Positions 16,253 through 23,621 of a stretch of 64,000 bases of DNA are shown here, piece by piece. The translations under genes were made by a program, and so were the position numbers. How positions within the stretch are numbered: the stretch's first letter is position 1; each line of letters begins with the position of its first letter. The notes under the pieces were generated by a model. That model was not told the origin of the DNA, did no database searches, and worked only from the letters and a program-made list of their open reading frames with translations. The stretch is from Elizabethkingia miricola (GTDB lineage Bacteria; Bacteroidota; Bacteroidia; Flavobacteriales; Weeksellaceae): assembly GCF_001675285.1 (NCBI RefSeq), contig NZ_LSGQ01000030.1, positions 372,001-436,000 of the forward strand. Reading direction: 5' to 3'.

Positions 16253-16939
16253 ATGCTTATTGCTAAGAATATCACAAAATGGACGTTAATAGGATTGTTC
16301 ATCTGGTTTTTCTTACTGATGTGTAGGATTACATTATTCTATGTGCCCTTTTCGGCTACAGCTTCTTTTCTGAATATTAAACAAACTGAGGTTACTACTC
16401 TCCCTTTTTATCTGCCTATTTTTTACACGCATGTCTACAGCAGTATTTTTGTATTGCTCGCGGGATTCATTCAATTCTTTACGACAAGCAAAAAACATAA
16501 AACCATCCACCAATATTCAGGATATGTATATGTGGCAGGACTCTTATTATTTTCGGCTCCTTCAGGAATATATATGGGTGTACATGCCAACGGGGGGTTC
16601 TGGGCACAATTATCTTTTGTCATTTTAGGCTGCTTATGGTGGTTCACCACTTTCATGGCAATGGTAAAGATTTTTCAAAAAGATATTAAGAGCCATCAGC
16701 AATGGATGAACAGGAGCTATGCACTTGCTGTTTCTGCTTTAACCCTTAGAATGTGGAAAGTTATTCTGGTTTATTTTTTTCAGCCCAATCCCATGGAAGT
16801 CTATCTGATTATTGCATGGCTAGGATGGGCTCCCAATTTATTAATCATCGAATTATTAATACTAAAAAAATATAAATATGAAAAAGCTCGTTATTTTCGG
16901 AGTCTTGCTCTCCCTGTTTTCGTGCAAAAAGGAAGCTAA
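16253..16939 (+). CDS. DUF2306 family membrane protein
   Basis: A 228 aa integral membrane protein with six or seven hydrophobic segments. The ATG at 16253 is preferred to an in-frame TTG at 16244. The family pattern is seen in HKTIHQYSGYVYVAGLLLFSAPSGIYM (about residues 82-108), in the SHQQWMNRSYALA segment (about 147-159) with its conserved His, and in the following helix with ALTLRMWK. Such conserved membrane His residues suggest a cofactor or proton role, but the function is unknown. Its last 62 bp overlap the start of the YARHG lipoprotein gene in another frame. Confidence 0.8.
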   Translation: MLIAKNITKWTLIGLFIWFFLLMCRITLFYVPFSATASFLNIKQTEVTTLPFYLPIFYTHVYSSIFVLLAGFIQFFTTSKKHKTIHQYSGYVYVAGLLLFSAPSGIYMGVHANGGFWAQLSFVILGCLWWFTTFMAMVKIFQKDIKSHQQWMNRSYALAVSALTLRMWKVILVYFFQPNPMEVYLIIAWLGWAPNLLIIELLILKKYKYEKARYFRSLALPVFVQKGS

Positions 16940-17783
16940 GGTTACTTCCTTGGAGAATAAAAAAGATTCTGTTAAAACAGCTCCGGAAAAAGTTATAGCT
17001 CCGGAGTTCCATAAGGAATTGTATGGTATCTGGACAGGATCTTTCTATCCGGACTACAAACGAAACCCTGATGATGAAAGCGGAGAGACAAAAAAAATAA
17101 GTATTAAAATAGACCGTATTACTGCAGATACTGTTTGGGCACAAAGTATTGTATCGGGAAATCAGCGCCCGTTAATAGGAAAAACCAGTGATCAGGGCAA
17201 TAAAATTTCTTTCATCCTGGATGAACCCGGAAATCGTAAAGATGATGGAAGATTCGAACTATTTACCCGAAACGATTCTTTAATTGGTCAATGGACAGCC
17301 TATAATACTACAGCTGTAAAATCTCCGTATAAAAAGCTGGATCTTGCCCAAAAGCAATTTGTATACAATCCCAACTTTATGCTGAGCAAGGATACAGAAT
17401 TTGTAGACTGGGCAACTCCTAAAGAGAAAAAAGAAACTTACAAAGATGATGATGGCAAAATGCAGACCTATACTCAGCAGGTATATCGTTCAGCATCAGA
17501 TGATGTTTACAAAATCAATTCTTCTACTCAAAAACTTACAGAGAAACAGTTGAAAAATCTAAGAAAGCTGGATTTAGAAATTCTTCGTAATACCATTTTT
17601 GCCCGTCACGGATATTCTTTCAAGAAACAAACCTACCGTAACTTCTTTGAATATACAGACTGGTATGTACCTGTAAGCAATAATGTAGACAAAGAACTTT
17701 CGCCTCTGGAAAAAGAAAATGCACAACTCTTGAGCAGAATGGAGAAATACGCGAAAGACACCTATGATTCTTATGGCAGATAA
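16878..17783 (+). CDS. YARHG-domain lipoprotein
   Basis: A 301 aa lipoprotein. The signal MKKLVIFGVLLSLFSC has a clear lipobox with the Cys at residue 16, which supports this start despite the unusual 62 bp overlap with the upstream gene. The N-terminal two thirds form a beta-rich domain (FHKELYGIWTGSFYP...). The C-terminal YARHG domain covers about residues 225-290 with the diagnostic LEILRNTIFARHGYSF and NFFEYTDWYVP segments. YARHG domains are extracellular and of unknown function. The gene's stop lies 11-20 bp inside the next gene, so three successive genes overlap here. Confidence 0.88.
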   Translation: MKKLVIFGVLLSLFSCKKEAKVTSLENKKDSVKTAPEKVIAPEFHKELYGIWTGSFYPDYKRNPDDESGETKKISIKIDRITADTVWAQSIVSGNQRPLIGKTSDQGNKISFILDEPGNRKDDGRFELFTRNDSLIGQWTAYNTTAVKSPYKKLDLAQKQFVYNPNFMLSKDTEFVDWATPKEKKETYKDDDGKMQTYTQQVYRSASDDVYKINSSTQKLTEKQLKNLRKLDLEILRNTIFARHGYSFKKQTYRNFFEYTDWYVPVSNNVDKELSPLEKENAQLLSRMEKYAKDTYDSYGR

Positions 17784-18246
17784 GGTAAGATTTGATGCTA
17801 TTATTCTTCAGCATCAGGATATGAATGCTGCTTATGTTGATTTTCCTTTTAGTACAGAAGAGTTATTTGGCAAAAAAGGACAGGTAAAGATAAAAGCTCT
17901 TTTTGATGATGCCGTTGAATATCGCGGAAGCCTTGCCAAAATGAAGTCTTCCTGTCATATGCTTGGACTAACACAGGAAGTACGAAAAAGTTTGAATAAA
18001 ACATTCGGAGACAGTGTCTCCGTTATATTATGGGAAGACAAGGAGGAGCGTATTGTGGAAATTCCGGAGGATATTGCGGAACTTTTCAATAAGCATCCTG
18101 ACGCCAAGGAACTTTACGATGCGATGTCTTATACACATCGCAAAGAATATATGCGTTGGATTACAGATGCTAAGAAACCGGAAACACGAGAAAACAGAAA
18201 GTCAAAATTAATTGACATGATAATTTCCGGCAAAAAAGGCATCTGA
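17773..18246 (+). CDS. YdeI/OmpD-associated family protein with DUF1905 domain
   Basis: A soluble protein of 157 aa. The N-terminal half is a DUF1905 beta-barrel (VRFDAIILQHQDMNAAYVDFPF to SVSVILWEDKEERIVEIP). The C-terminal segment is the YdeI-type helical motif (ALYDAMSYTHRKEYMRW-like stretch at about 115-130, then TRENRKSKLIDMI). Family members have been linked to bacteriocin tolerance, but the mechanism is unclear. An ATG at 17764 is also possible; 17773 starts at MADKVRF and leaves an 11 bp overlap with the YARHG gene. Confidence 0.85.
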   Translation: MADKVRFDAIILQHQDMNAAYVDFPFSTEELFGKKGQVKIKALFDDAVEYRGSLAKMKSSCHMLGLTQEVRKSLNKTFGDSVSVILWEDKEERIVEIPEDIAELFNKHPDAKELYDAMSYTHRKEYMRWITDAKKPETRENRKSKLIDMIISGKKGI

Positions 18247-18288
18247 ATTCATAGATTTTTTGTATATTGTGGCTATAACAAATTGAAT

Positions 18289-19356
18289 ATGTCTATCAAG
18301 ATCTTTCAGCCTTTCTGGGCATTTATCCTCCCTCTTCTTGCGTGGGGGATTTATCTGCTCGGAATCAATAATAATATAATTTCAGAAATTTTTGCAGGGG
18401 TTTTACTTATCGGTTCTGTACTTGCGGCAGTACACCATGCCGAAACAATTGCACACAGATTAGGAGAGCCATTTGGAACAATCATTCTGGCGATAGCTAT
18501 CACCGTTATAGAAGTTGCCCTTATTATTTCATTAATGGTAGCAGGCGGCCCCGAAGCAGAAACCTTACCCAGAGACACGGTCCTTGCTGCAATTATGCTA
18601 ATCTTAAATGGTATCATTGGTTTATGTTTATTAATCGGTGGTGCCAAATTTCATGAGCAGTACTTCGGAAAAAAATCTGCAAATACAGCCCTGATTACAC
18701 TTATCTCTATTCTCGTTCTTACACTTGTACTTCCTAATTACACAACAAGTGTACGTGGTCCATATTATAACACTTCGCAGTTAATCTTTGCAGCCGTTGT
18801 TTCTTTGATTCTATACGGCTCCTTTATTATGGTACAAACCGTAAGACACAAAGATTACTTTGTTACCGAAGGTGAAAGTATGCCACATGAGAAGGTTACT
18901 ACCCAAAAGATGATTCTAAGCCTTGTATTTCTTGTACTATGTTTAGGAATTGTTGTACTACTTGCCAAAACACTTTCACCAAGTATAGAGAAAATGGTAA
19001 TTGATATTGGCGCACCAAAATCACTGGTAGGGGTAATTATCGCAGCTGTAGTATTGCTTCCGGAAGGAATCTCTGCTATTAAAGCAGCCCGAAAAAATCA
19101 ATTACAAACCAGCCTTAACCTTGCATTAGGATCTGCATTGGCCAGTATAGGTTTAACAATTCCTGCTGTTGTTGTGGTATGCCTAATGTATGATATAGAT
19201 CTTGTACTAGGTATAGATGTAAAATCTATGGTATTACTGGCATTGTCCTTCTTTATTGTAATGCTGTCTCTTAATCAGGGAAAAACCAACCTCCATTACG
19301 GAGTTGTATTATTAGTAAGTTTAGTCGCTTATATTTTTAATGTTATTGTTCCTTAA
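18289..19356 (+). CDS. chaA: Ca2+/H+ (Na+/H+) antiporter, ChaA/CaCA type
   Basis: Inner-membrane cation/proton exchanger of 355 aa with about eleven hydrophobic segments. The two inverted alpha-repeats of the CaCA superfamily are visible. The first contains HRLGEPFGTIILAIAIT and EVALIISLM (about 60-85); the second contains GAPKSLVGVIIAAVVLLPEG and GSALASIGLTIP (about 240-295). Their acidic residues in EVAL and LLPEGI bind the cation. The ATG at 18289 is preferred to a TTG at 18283. Ca2+ versus Na+ or K+ preference cannot be decided from the sequence. A small membrane-protein gene begins 13 bp after the stop. Confidence 0.88.
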   Translation: MSIKIFQPFWAFILPLLAWGIYLLGINNNIISEIFAGVLLIGSVLAAVHHAETIAHRLGEPFGTIILAIAITVIEVALIISLMVAGGPEAETLPRDTVLAAIMLILNGIIGLCLLIGGAKFHEQYFGKKSANTALITLISILVLTLVLPNYTTSVRGPYYNTSQLIFAAVVSLILYGSFIMVQTVRHKDYFVTEGESMPHEKVTTQKMILSLVFLVLCLGIVVLLAKTLSPSIEKMVIDIGAPKSLVGVIIAAVVLLPEGISAIKAARKNQLQTSLNLALGSALASIGLTIPAVVVVCLMYDIDLVLGIDVKSMVLLALSFFIVMLSLNQGKTNLHYGVVLLVSLVAYIFNVIVP

Positions 19357-19369
19357 TATTTTTGGTACA

Positions 19370-19822
19370 ATGAGATTCAGAATCACAACAGGATTATCGG
19401 CTGAAGAAATAAGAGATGCACTTTCCGAACATATTGAACCTAAAGTATTTTTTAGAAATTATTTAAAAAATAAACCAAAACTGTTCGAGGGTGATATCAA
19501 CACCAGAAATTTCAGATTAAGAAGAGTTGAAACTCATAGGAACATTATAAAAGTAGATCTTCAAGGAGATATTATTAAAAGAGAAGGATATAATATTGTT
19601 GATATTTCTGCATCATATCCCTGGGCTGATATTATTATTTATTCTTGCATCTTATTATATGCTCTATATTCATCATATAATGATTTAATATCTATACTTA
19701 TAATACTTTCCATAGGATTTATTATTTTTATTTTTGGAAGAGGAAAATATATAATGGATGCAGAAACGGGACGGGACGAAATATTTAAAATTATAAAAGG
19801 TAATCGCATTGAAAACATATGA
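19370..19822 (+). CDS. Small membrane protein of unknown function
   Basis: 150 aa, no family recognised. The ATG at 19370 gives an N-terminal soluble domain (MRFRITTGLSAEEIRDALSE, about residues 1-80) rich in charged residues. It is followed by two adjacent hydrophobic helices (about 85-125) and a short charged tail. A longer in-frame ATG at 19340 would lie inside chaA and is less likely. The base composition is more AT-rich than its neighbours. It overlaps the GNAT gene by 14 bp and follows chaA closely, so it is probably co-expressed with both. Confidence 0.65.
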   Translation: MRFRITTGLSAEEIRDALSEHIEPKVFFRNYLKNKPKLFEGDINTRNFRLRRVETHRNIIKVDLQGDIIKREGYNIVDISASYPWADIIIYSCILLYALYSSYNDLISILIILSIGFIIFIFGRGKYIMDAETGRDEIFKIIKGNRIENI

Positions 19823-20315
19823 AACTGAACGTCTGATTATAAAGCCGATAACGCTTGACGACGCTGCTTTTCTTTTGGATCTGTATAACAGGCCTAAGTT
19901 TATTCAATATATCGGGGATAAGAATCTGCGAAGTATAAGTGATGCTCAAATTTATATTCAGAACAGATTTCTTCCTCAGCTTGAAAGATCTGGTTTCGGG
20001 AATTATACAATTACACTGAAAGAGAACAATGAGATTATTGGAGCTGTGGGTATTTTCGAAAGAGAAGGCCTTCCTATAATGGATATTGGCTATTCCTTTC
20101 TGGAAGAATACGAAGGAAAGGGCTACGCTTATGAAGCAGCCATAAAAGTAAAAGGAATCGGCATGAAAGATTTCGGACTGGAAAAACTTTCCGCTATCAC
20201 TTCAAAAGAAAATTTTGCATCCCAAAAGCTTCTCGGAAAGTTAGGATTGGCTTATGTAAAAGATGTCTCCCTCCCAAATGACAATGAAGTACTCCTGTAC
20301 TTTGAAACTGAATAA
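19809..20315 (+). CDS. GNAT N-acetyltransferase (RimJ/RimL-like)
   Basis: Acetyl-CoA-dependent acyltransferase of 168 aa. The N-terminus ETERLIIKPITLDDAAFLLDLYNRP is typical of the RimJ/RimL/SpeG-like subgroup. The acetyl-CoA loop follows the strand DIGYSFLEEYEGKGYAYEA, and the last helix contains NFASQKLLGKLG. The start appears to be TTG at 19809, because no in-frame ATG precedes the conserved ETERL segment; it overlaps the upstream gene by 14 bp. The substrate (protein N-terminus, amine or antibiotic) cannot be told. It ends at a strong terminator. Confidence 0.85.
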   Translation: MKTYETERLIIKPITLDDAAFLLDLYNRPKFIQYIGDKNLRSISDAQIYIQNRFLPQLERSGFGNYTITLKENNEIIGAVGIFEREGLPIMDIGYSFLEEYEGKGYAYEAAIKVKGIGMKDFGLEKLSAITSKENFASQKLLGKLGLAYVKDVSLPNDNEVLLYFETE

Positions 20316-20319
20316 AATA

Positions 20320-20350
20320 AAAGACCGGCTCATTAGAGCCGGTCTTTTTT
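20320..20350. terminator. Bidirectional rho-independent terminator
   Basis: AAAGACCGGCTC pairs perfectly with GAGCCGGTCTTT around an ATTA loop, with a T-run to 20350 on the plus side and A-rich sequence on the other. It lies between the convergent GNAT and metallopeptidase genes. Confidence 0.9.
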
Positions 20351-20374
20351 GATAGATTTATATCTGAGTTTAAT

Positions 20375-21268
20375 TTAGTTAAGGTTTTTGAATTCCTCAG
20401 CAGAAATTTCTCCACTTGCAATTTTCTTCAACTCAGCCATATGTGCGCGGATTGTTTTATCAATTTCAGGATTAACCTGGAAGTTGCTGGCACTAGGCTG
20501 CAAAGCAGGATCCTGTCCGTTTAACACATTGGAATAATAATAAAAGAAGTTAGAGTCAAAGCCCGTTGCAGTTAAAGAATACTGGCCTAATAAGAATCCT
20601 AAACGTACCGCAGCTCTCCTCTGAGGAGAAGTACCATGGTGATTAGGATTATTAACCTGGTTATCCCCAATAGATGCTGCAAACTCGTAAGCTGCTGCAA
20701 TCTGAGAGAAATCGGTTTTATTAAAACCTGTAGGTCTTCTCAGGTAGTAACCTGCAAAACCATCAGCTTCCAATTCACTGGAGCGTGCTGTACTTTCCTG
20801 AACTGAAGGAATATTGTATCTGTATTGTAACTGATGTCCATATTCATGAGCAAGGATCATGGCATTTACAATATTATCAGAACTCTTTGTTTTTGCATCA
20901 TTATAGATGGCATAACCATAGTAAATTTTCCCGGTTGAATACGAGATTGCATTGTAAGTAGATGAAGGATTTGACGGATCATCTACAAATCTAAGAGTAG
21001 GTGTACTTAGCCCCCAAAGCGAAGCGTTTTTCTGAACCTGAGTGTTCATAAAATTAGTGTCAGCTGTTGTAGTAAGTCCAGTTTTTAAAACAGAACTAAA
21101 AGTCCAGTTTTGATCTACATAGCTACATAGCAGTTCAGACGCAGACGGCGATACCAATGCTTCTGTTGTGATTGATTGTTCTGCTGTGTTGTCTTCTCTG
21201 CTGCAGGAAACAAGAAGAGTCGTTGCCAGTGTCCCTACCAGCAACAGGGGAATGAATCTTTTTTTCAT
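20375..21268 (-). CDS. Neutral zinc metallopeptidase-like lipoprotein
   Basis: A 297 aa lipoprotein with the signal ending in LLVSC (Cys at residue 22). The catalytic zinc motif HEYGHQLQ (HExxH) is near residues 141-148, followed about 25 residues later by ELEADGFAGYYL, which supplies the third ligand. The ExEADxxAG arrangement resembles the YpfJ-type neutral zinc metallopeptidases (PF04228). The mature N-terminus is Ser/Thr-rich. It probably faces the periplasm or cell surface as a membrane-anchored endopeptidase; the substrate is unknown. It is monocistronic, with a terminator just after the stop. Confidence 0.82.
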   Translation of the reverse strand: MKKRFIPLLLVGTLATTLLVSCSREDNTAEQSITTEALVSPSASELLCSYVDQNWTFSSVLKTGLTTTADTNFMNTQVQKNASLWGLSTPTLRFVDDPSNPSSTYNAISYSTGKIYYGYAIYNDAKTKSSDNIVNAMILAHEYGHQLQYRYNIPSVQESTARSSELEADGFAGYYLRRPTGFNKTDFSQIAAAYEFAASIGDNQVNNPNHHGTSPQRRAAVRLGFLLGQYSLTATGFDSNFFYYYSNVLNGQDPALQPSASNFQVNPEIDKTIRAHMAELKKIASGEISAEEFKNLN

Positions 21269-21423
21269 AATAAATTAATTTGTTATTTGGTTTATTCACA
21301 TGATTAAATATGACTTTTATCATGCGGTGGTAAATCTACATTTATTCTACCAATCAACTATAATTTAATATTTTTTATTATTATGTTAAACATAATAATA
21401 TTTTCACACTCCCCATTACTCCG

Positions 21424-21873
21424 CTATTCTTCTAATAATTGCTGCGCATGATCTTTGGTTTTGACCTTATCGATAACCTTTACACAGATCCCATTTTCAT
21501 CAAAAACAAAAGTTGTGCGTACAATTCCCATAAACTCTCTACCCATGAATTTCTTTAGCTGCCATACACCAAAAGCCTCTATCACATCTTTATTAGTATC
21601 GGCTAAAAGATCAAAAGGAAAACTGTATTTATCGGAAAAATTCTTTTGTCGTTTTTCATCATCAGCACTAACACCCAGTAACTGATAACCTTTTTCTTTT
21701 AGTATTGTGTAATTGTCTCTCAGATTACAGGCCTCTGCTGTACATCCCGGAGTGCTTGCTTTAGGATAAAAGAAAACAACCAGCTTTTTGCCTGAATAAT
21801 TTTTCGAATCGATTTCAGCACCATTTTGGTTTATTCCTCTAAATTGAGGAAGCTTATCTCCTACTTGTAACAT
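21424..21873 (-). CDS. bcp: Thioredoxin-dependent thiol peroxidase (Bcp/PrxQ)
   Basis: Atypical 2-Cys peroxiredoxin that reduces hydrogen peroxide and organic hydroperoxides using thioredoxin. The active site is TPGCTAEAC (about residues 40-48), with the peroxidatic Cys and a resolving Cys five residues later, as in E. coli Bcp. It is preceded by VVFFYPKAS. The C-terminus has the RTTFVFDENG segment. The 149 aa are typical. It is divergent from nth (33 bp between the two starts), which pairs an antioxidant enzyme with oxidative-damage DNA repair. The shared gap holds a -7 box for nth. Confidence 0.94.
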   Translation of the reverse strand: MLQVGDKLPQFRGINQNGAEIDSKNYSGKKLVVFFYPKASTPGCTAEACNLRDNYTILKEKGYQLLGVSADDEKRQKNFSDKYSFPFDLLADTNKDVIEAFGVWQLKKFMGREFMGIVRTTFVFDENGICVKVIDKVKTKDHAQQLLEE

Positions 21874-21879
21874 ATTCTT

Positions 21880-21887
21880 TATTTTTG
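21880..21887 (+). promoter_or_regulatory. -7 box of nth
   Basis: TATTTTTG matches TAnnTTTG exactly. It overlaps the alternative upstream TTG start at 21885, so it supports the ATG at 21906 as the true nth start, 18 bp downstream. Confidence 0.5.
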
Positions 21888-21905
21888 TTTAAAATTACTA
21901 CTTCT

Positions 21906-22526
21906 ATGACCAAAAAGCAAAGAGCAGAAACTGTAATGACAGAACTTGAGAAACTATATCCTCAGGTGCCAATCCCTTTAGACCACTTCGATCCTTATAC
22001 GCTTTTAGTTGCTGTAGCGCTTTCTGCACAGACAACAGACAAAAAAGTAAATGAAGTAACTCCCATGCTTTTTGCAAAGGCACAAACCCCGCAGCAGATG
22101 GCCCGTTTGGAAGAATTTGAAATTAAAGAGCTGATAAAAGAGATTGGCTTATCGAATACCAAAGCTAAAAATCTGAAAAGAATGGCTGAGCTTCTTGTAG
22201 AAAGACATCAGGGGATTGTTCCGGAAAGTTTTGAAGATCTTGAAAATCTACCGGGTGTTGGCCATAAAACAGCTTCTGTAGTAATGTCACAAGCATTCGG
22301 ACATCCTGCATTTCCGGTGGATACCCATATCAACAGACTAATGAAGCAATGGAAACTTTCCGAAGGTAAAAATGTAGAACAAGTAGAGGCTGATGCTAAA
22401 AAATTATTCCCGAAAAGCGCATGGAACAAACTTCATCTTCAGATTATATTTTACGGAAGAGAGTATTCTCCTGCCCGCGGTAAAGGTGAAAAAGACTTTT
22501 TAACTAAAATGTTATTTGATAAATAG
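21906..22526 (+). CDS. nth: Endonuclease III-like DNA glycosylase lacking the Fe-S cluster
   Basis: Base-excision repair glycosylase/AP lyase for oxidised pyrimidines, 206 aa. The helix-hairpin-helix LPGVGHKTA carries the catalytic K121, and the partner Asp is D139 (PVDTHINR), both at E. coli Nth spacing. The protein contains no cysteine at all. The C-terminal loop that in E. coli holds four Cys for the [4Fe-4S] cluster is replaced by YSPARGKGEKDF. Catalysis should be retained, because both key residues are there. The start is ATG 21906, favoured by the -7 box that overlaps an in-frame TTG at 21885. I recall similar cluster-less versions in other flavobacteria. Confidence 0.92.
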   Translation: MTKKQRAETVMTELEKLYPQVPIPLDHFDPYTLLVAVALSAQTTDKKVNEVTPMLFAKAQTPQQMARLEEFEIKELIKEIGLSNTKAKNLKRMAELLVERHQGIVPESFEDLENLPGVGHKTASVVMSQAFGHPAFPVDTHINRLMKQWKLSEGKNVEQVEADAKKLFPKSAWNKLHLQIIFYGREYSPARGKGEKDFLTKMLFDK

Positions 22527-22572
22527 CGCTTATCTTTCATATAAAATAAACTCCATTTCAGGAGTGAAAATC

Positions 22573-22604
22573 AGCCCCGGTAAGAAAGTTCTCTTACCGG
22601 GGCT
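22573..22604. repeat. Perfect 13 bp inverted repeat in an AT-rich gap
   Basis: AGCCCCGGTAAGA pairs with TCTTACCGGGGCT around a six-base loop. It lies 46 bp after nth but is not followed by a T-run on either strand, so it is only a weak terminator candidate. The rest of the 266 bp gap (22527-22792) is AT-rich, with nothing else clear except a near-consensus -7 box, TAATTTAG, at 22724-22731. Confidence 0.7.
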
Positions 22605-22792
22605 GTTATATAGATTAATAATAATTTACAATTAAAACTTATTGATATTAAAATTAATTCAATAATAATTATTTATTAAGCAAAATATAACAAATAAATT
22701 ACATCAGATTACATAATATTTTTTAATTTAGGAATGCAAAAGTGAAGGAATTGTTATTCTAAATAAACCCCGAAACGCCAAATTACAACACA

Positions 22793-23530
22793 ATGAGCAC
22801 AAACCGGCAGAAAGAGAAAACATCGAACATTCTCTATAATTATGGCATATCCGAGGCCCTGGTCGGAGGCCTTTATGAAGGAACCATTTCTGTTAAAAGC
22901 CTAAAACAAAAAGGTGATTTTGGACTTGGCGCTCCCGGAATGCTGGATGGAGAATTAACAATATTGGACGGAAAAGCCTACCAGACCAAATCAGATGGAG
23001 AAACTACAATTCTGAAAGACGATTATATGATTGCATTTTCATGTGTTACATTTTTTGAAGCAGATCTAATTTCCCATATCAATACTACGACGGCCAGAGA
23101 ATCATTATTCAGAATTATCACGAATACTCTCGAGAACAAAAACGCCATGTATGCTATAAAAATAACCGGAGAATTCGAACATATAAGAACAAGAGCTTTT
23201 CCTCCAACAGAAGCTCCTTTTCCCATTCTTTCTACTATTCTGGATAGACAGAGAGTATTTAATTTTAACAATGTCCAGGGGACACTTATCGGCTATTTTT
23301 TACCAGAATATTTAAACGGAATAAACGTGAGTGGTTTTCATTTTCACTTTCTCTCCGCTGATAAAAAGCATGGTGGTCATCTTTTAGACTTTACAGCTGA
23401 AAATCTTAAAATAGAGATTGCAGAGCTAAAGAGCATGGAATTGGAGGTTTCCTCTGATCCCTCTTTTCACCAATACAGATTCCGAAACAAACGCAATGAG
23501 GATCTGGAAAAAGTAGGAAGAGGTTACTAA
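22793..23530 (+). CDS. budA: Alpha-acetolactate decarboxylase
   Basis: Converts 2-acetolactate to (R)-acetoin in the butanediol/acetoin pathway. At 245 aa it is close to the known enzymes. The zinc ligands H183, H185 (GFHFHFLS) and H196 (GGHLLDF) are present, with the substrate-region Glu (E54 in GMLDGEL), the TRAFPPTEAPFP segment, and VFNFNNVQGTLIGYFLP before the zinc site. No acetolactate synthase (alsS) or butanediol dehydrogenase is adjacent, unlike the usual bud/als operons, so it stands alone. It might divert acetolactate from branched-chain amino acid synthesis; that role is inferred. It has no signal peptide. Confidence 0.9.
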   Translation: MSTNRQKEKTSNILYNYGISEALVGGLYEGTISVKSLKQKGDFGLGAPGMLDGELTILDGKAYQTKSDGETTILKDDYMIAFSCVTFFEADLISHINTTTARESLFRIITNTLENKNAMYAIKITGEFEHIRTRAFPPTEAPFPILSTILDRQRVFNFNNVQGTLIGYFLPEYLNGINVSGFHFHFLSADKKHGGHLLDFTAENLKIEIAELKSMELEVSSDPSFHQYRFRNKRNEDLEKVGRGY

Positions 23531-23562
23531 AACGCTTCTTCTTGAGTACATTCTATAAAAAA

Positions 23563-23592
23563 ACATCATAGGCCAATACCTATGATGTCTTT
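23563..23592. terminator. Terminator between convergent genes
   Basis: ACATCATAGG pairs with CCTATGATGT around CCAATA. It is flanked by an A-run on the left, which gives a U-run for the minus-strand gene, and a shorter T-rich stretch on the right. Confidence 0.8.
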
Positions 23593-23621
23593 ATATTCCA
23601 AAGGATAATATATCCGGTTTT

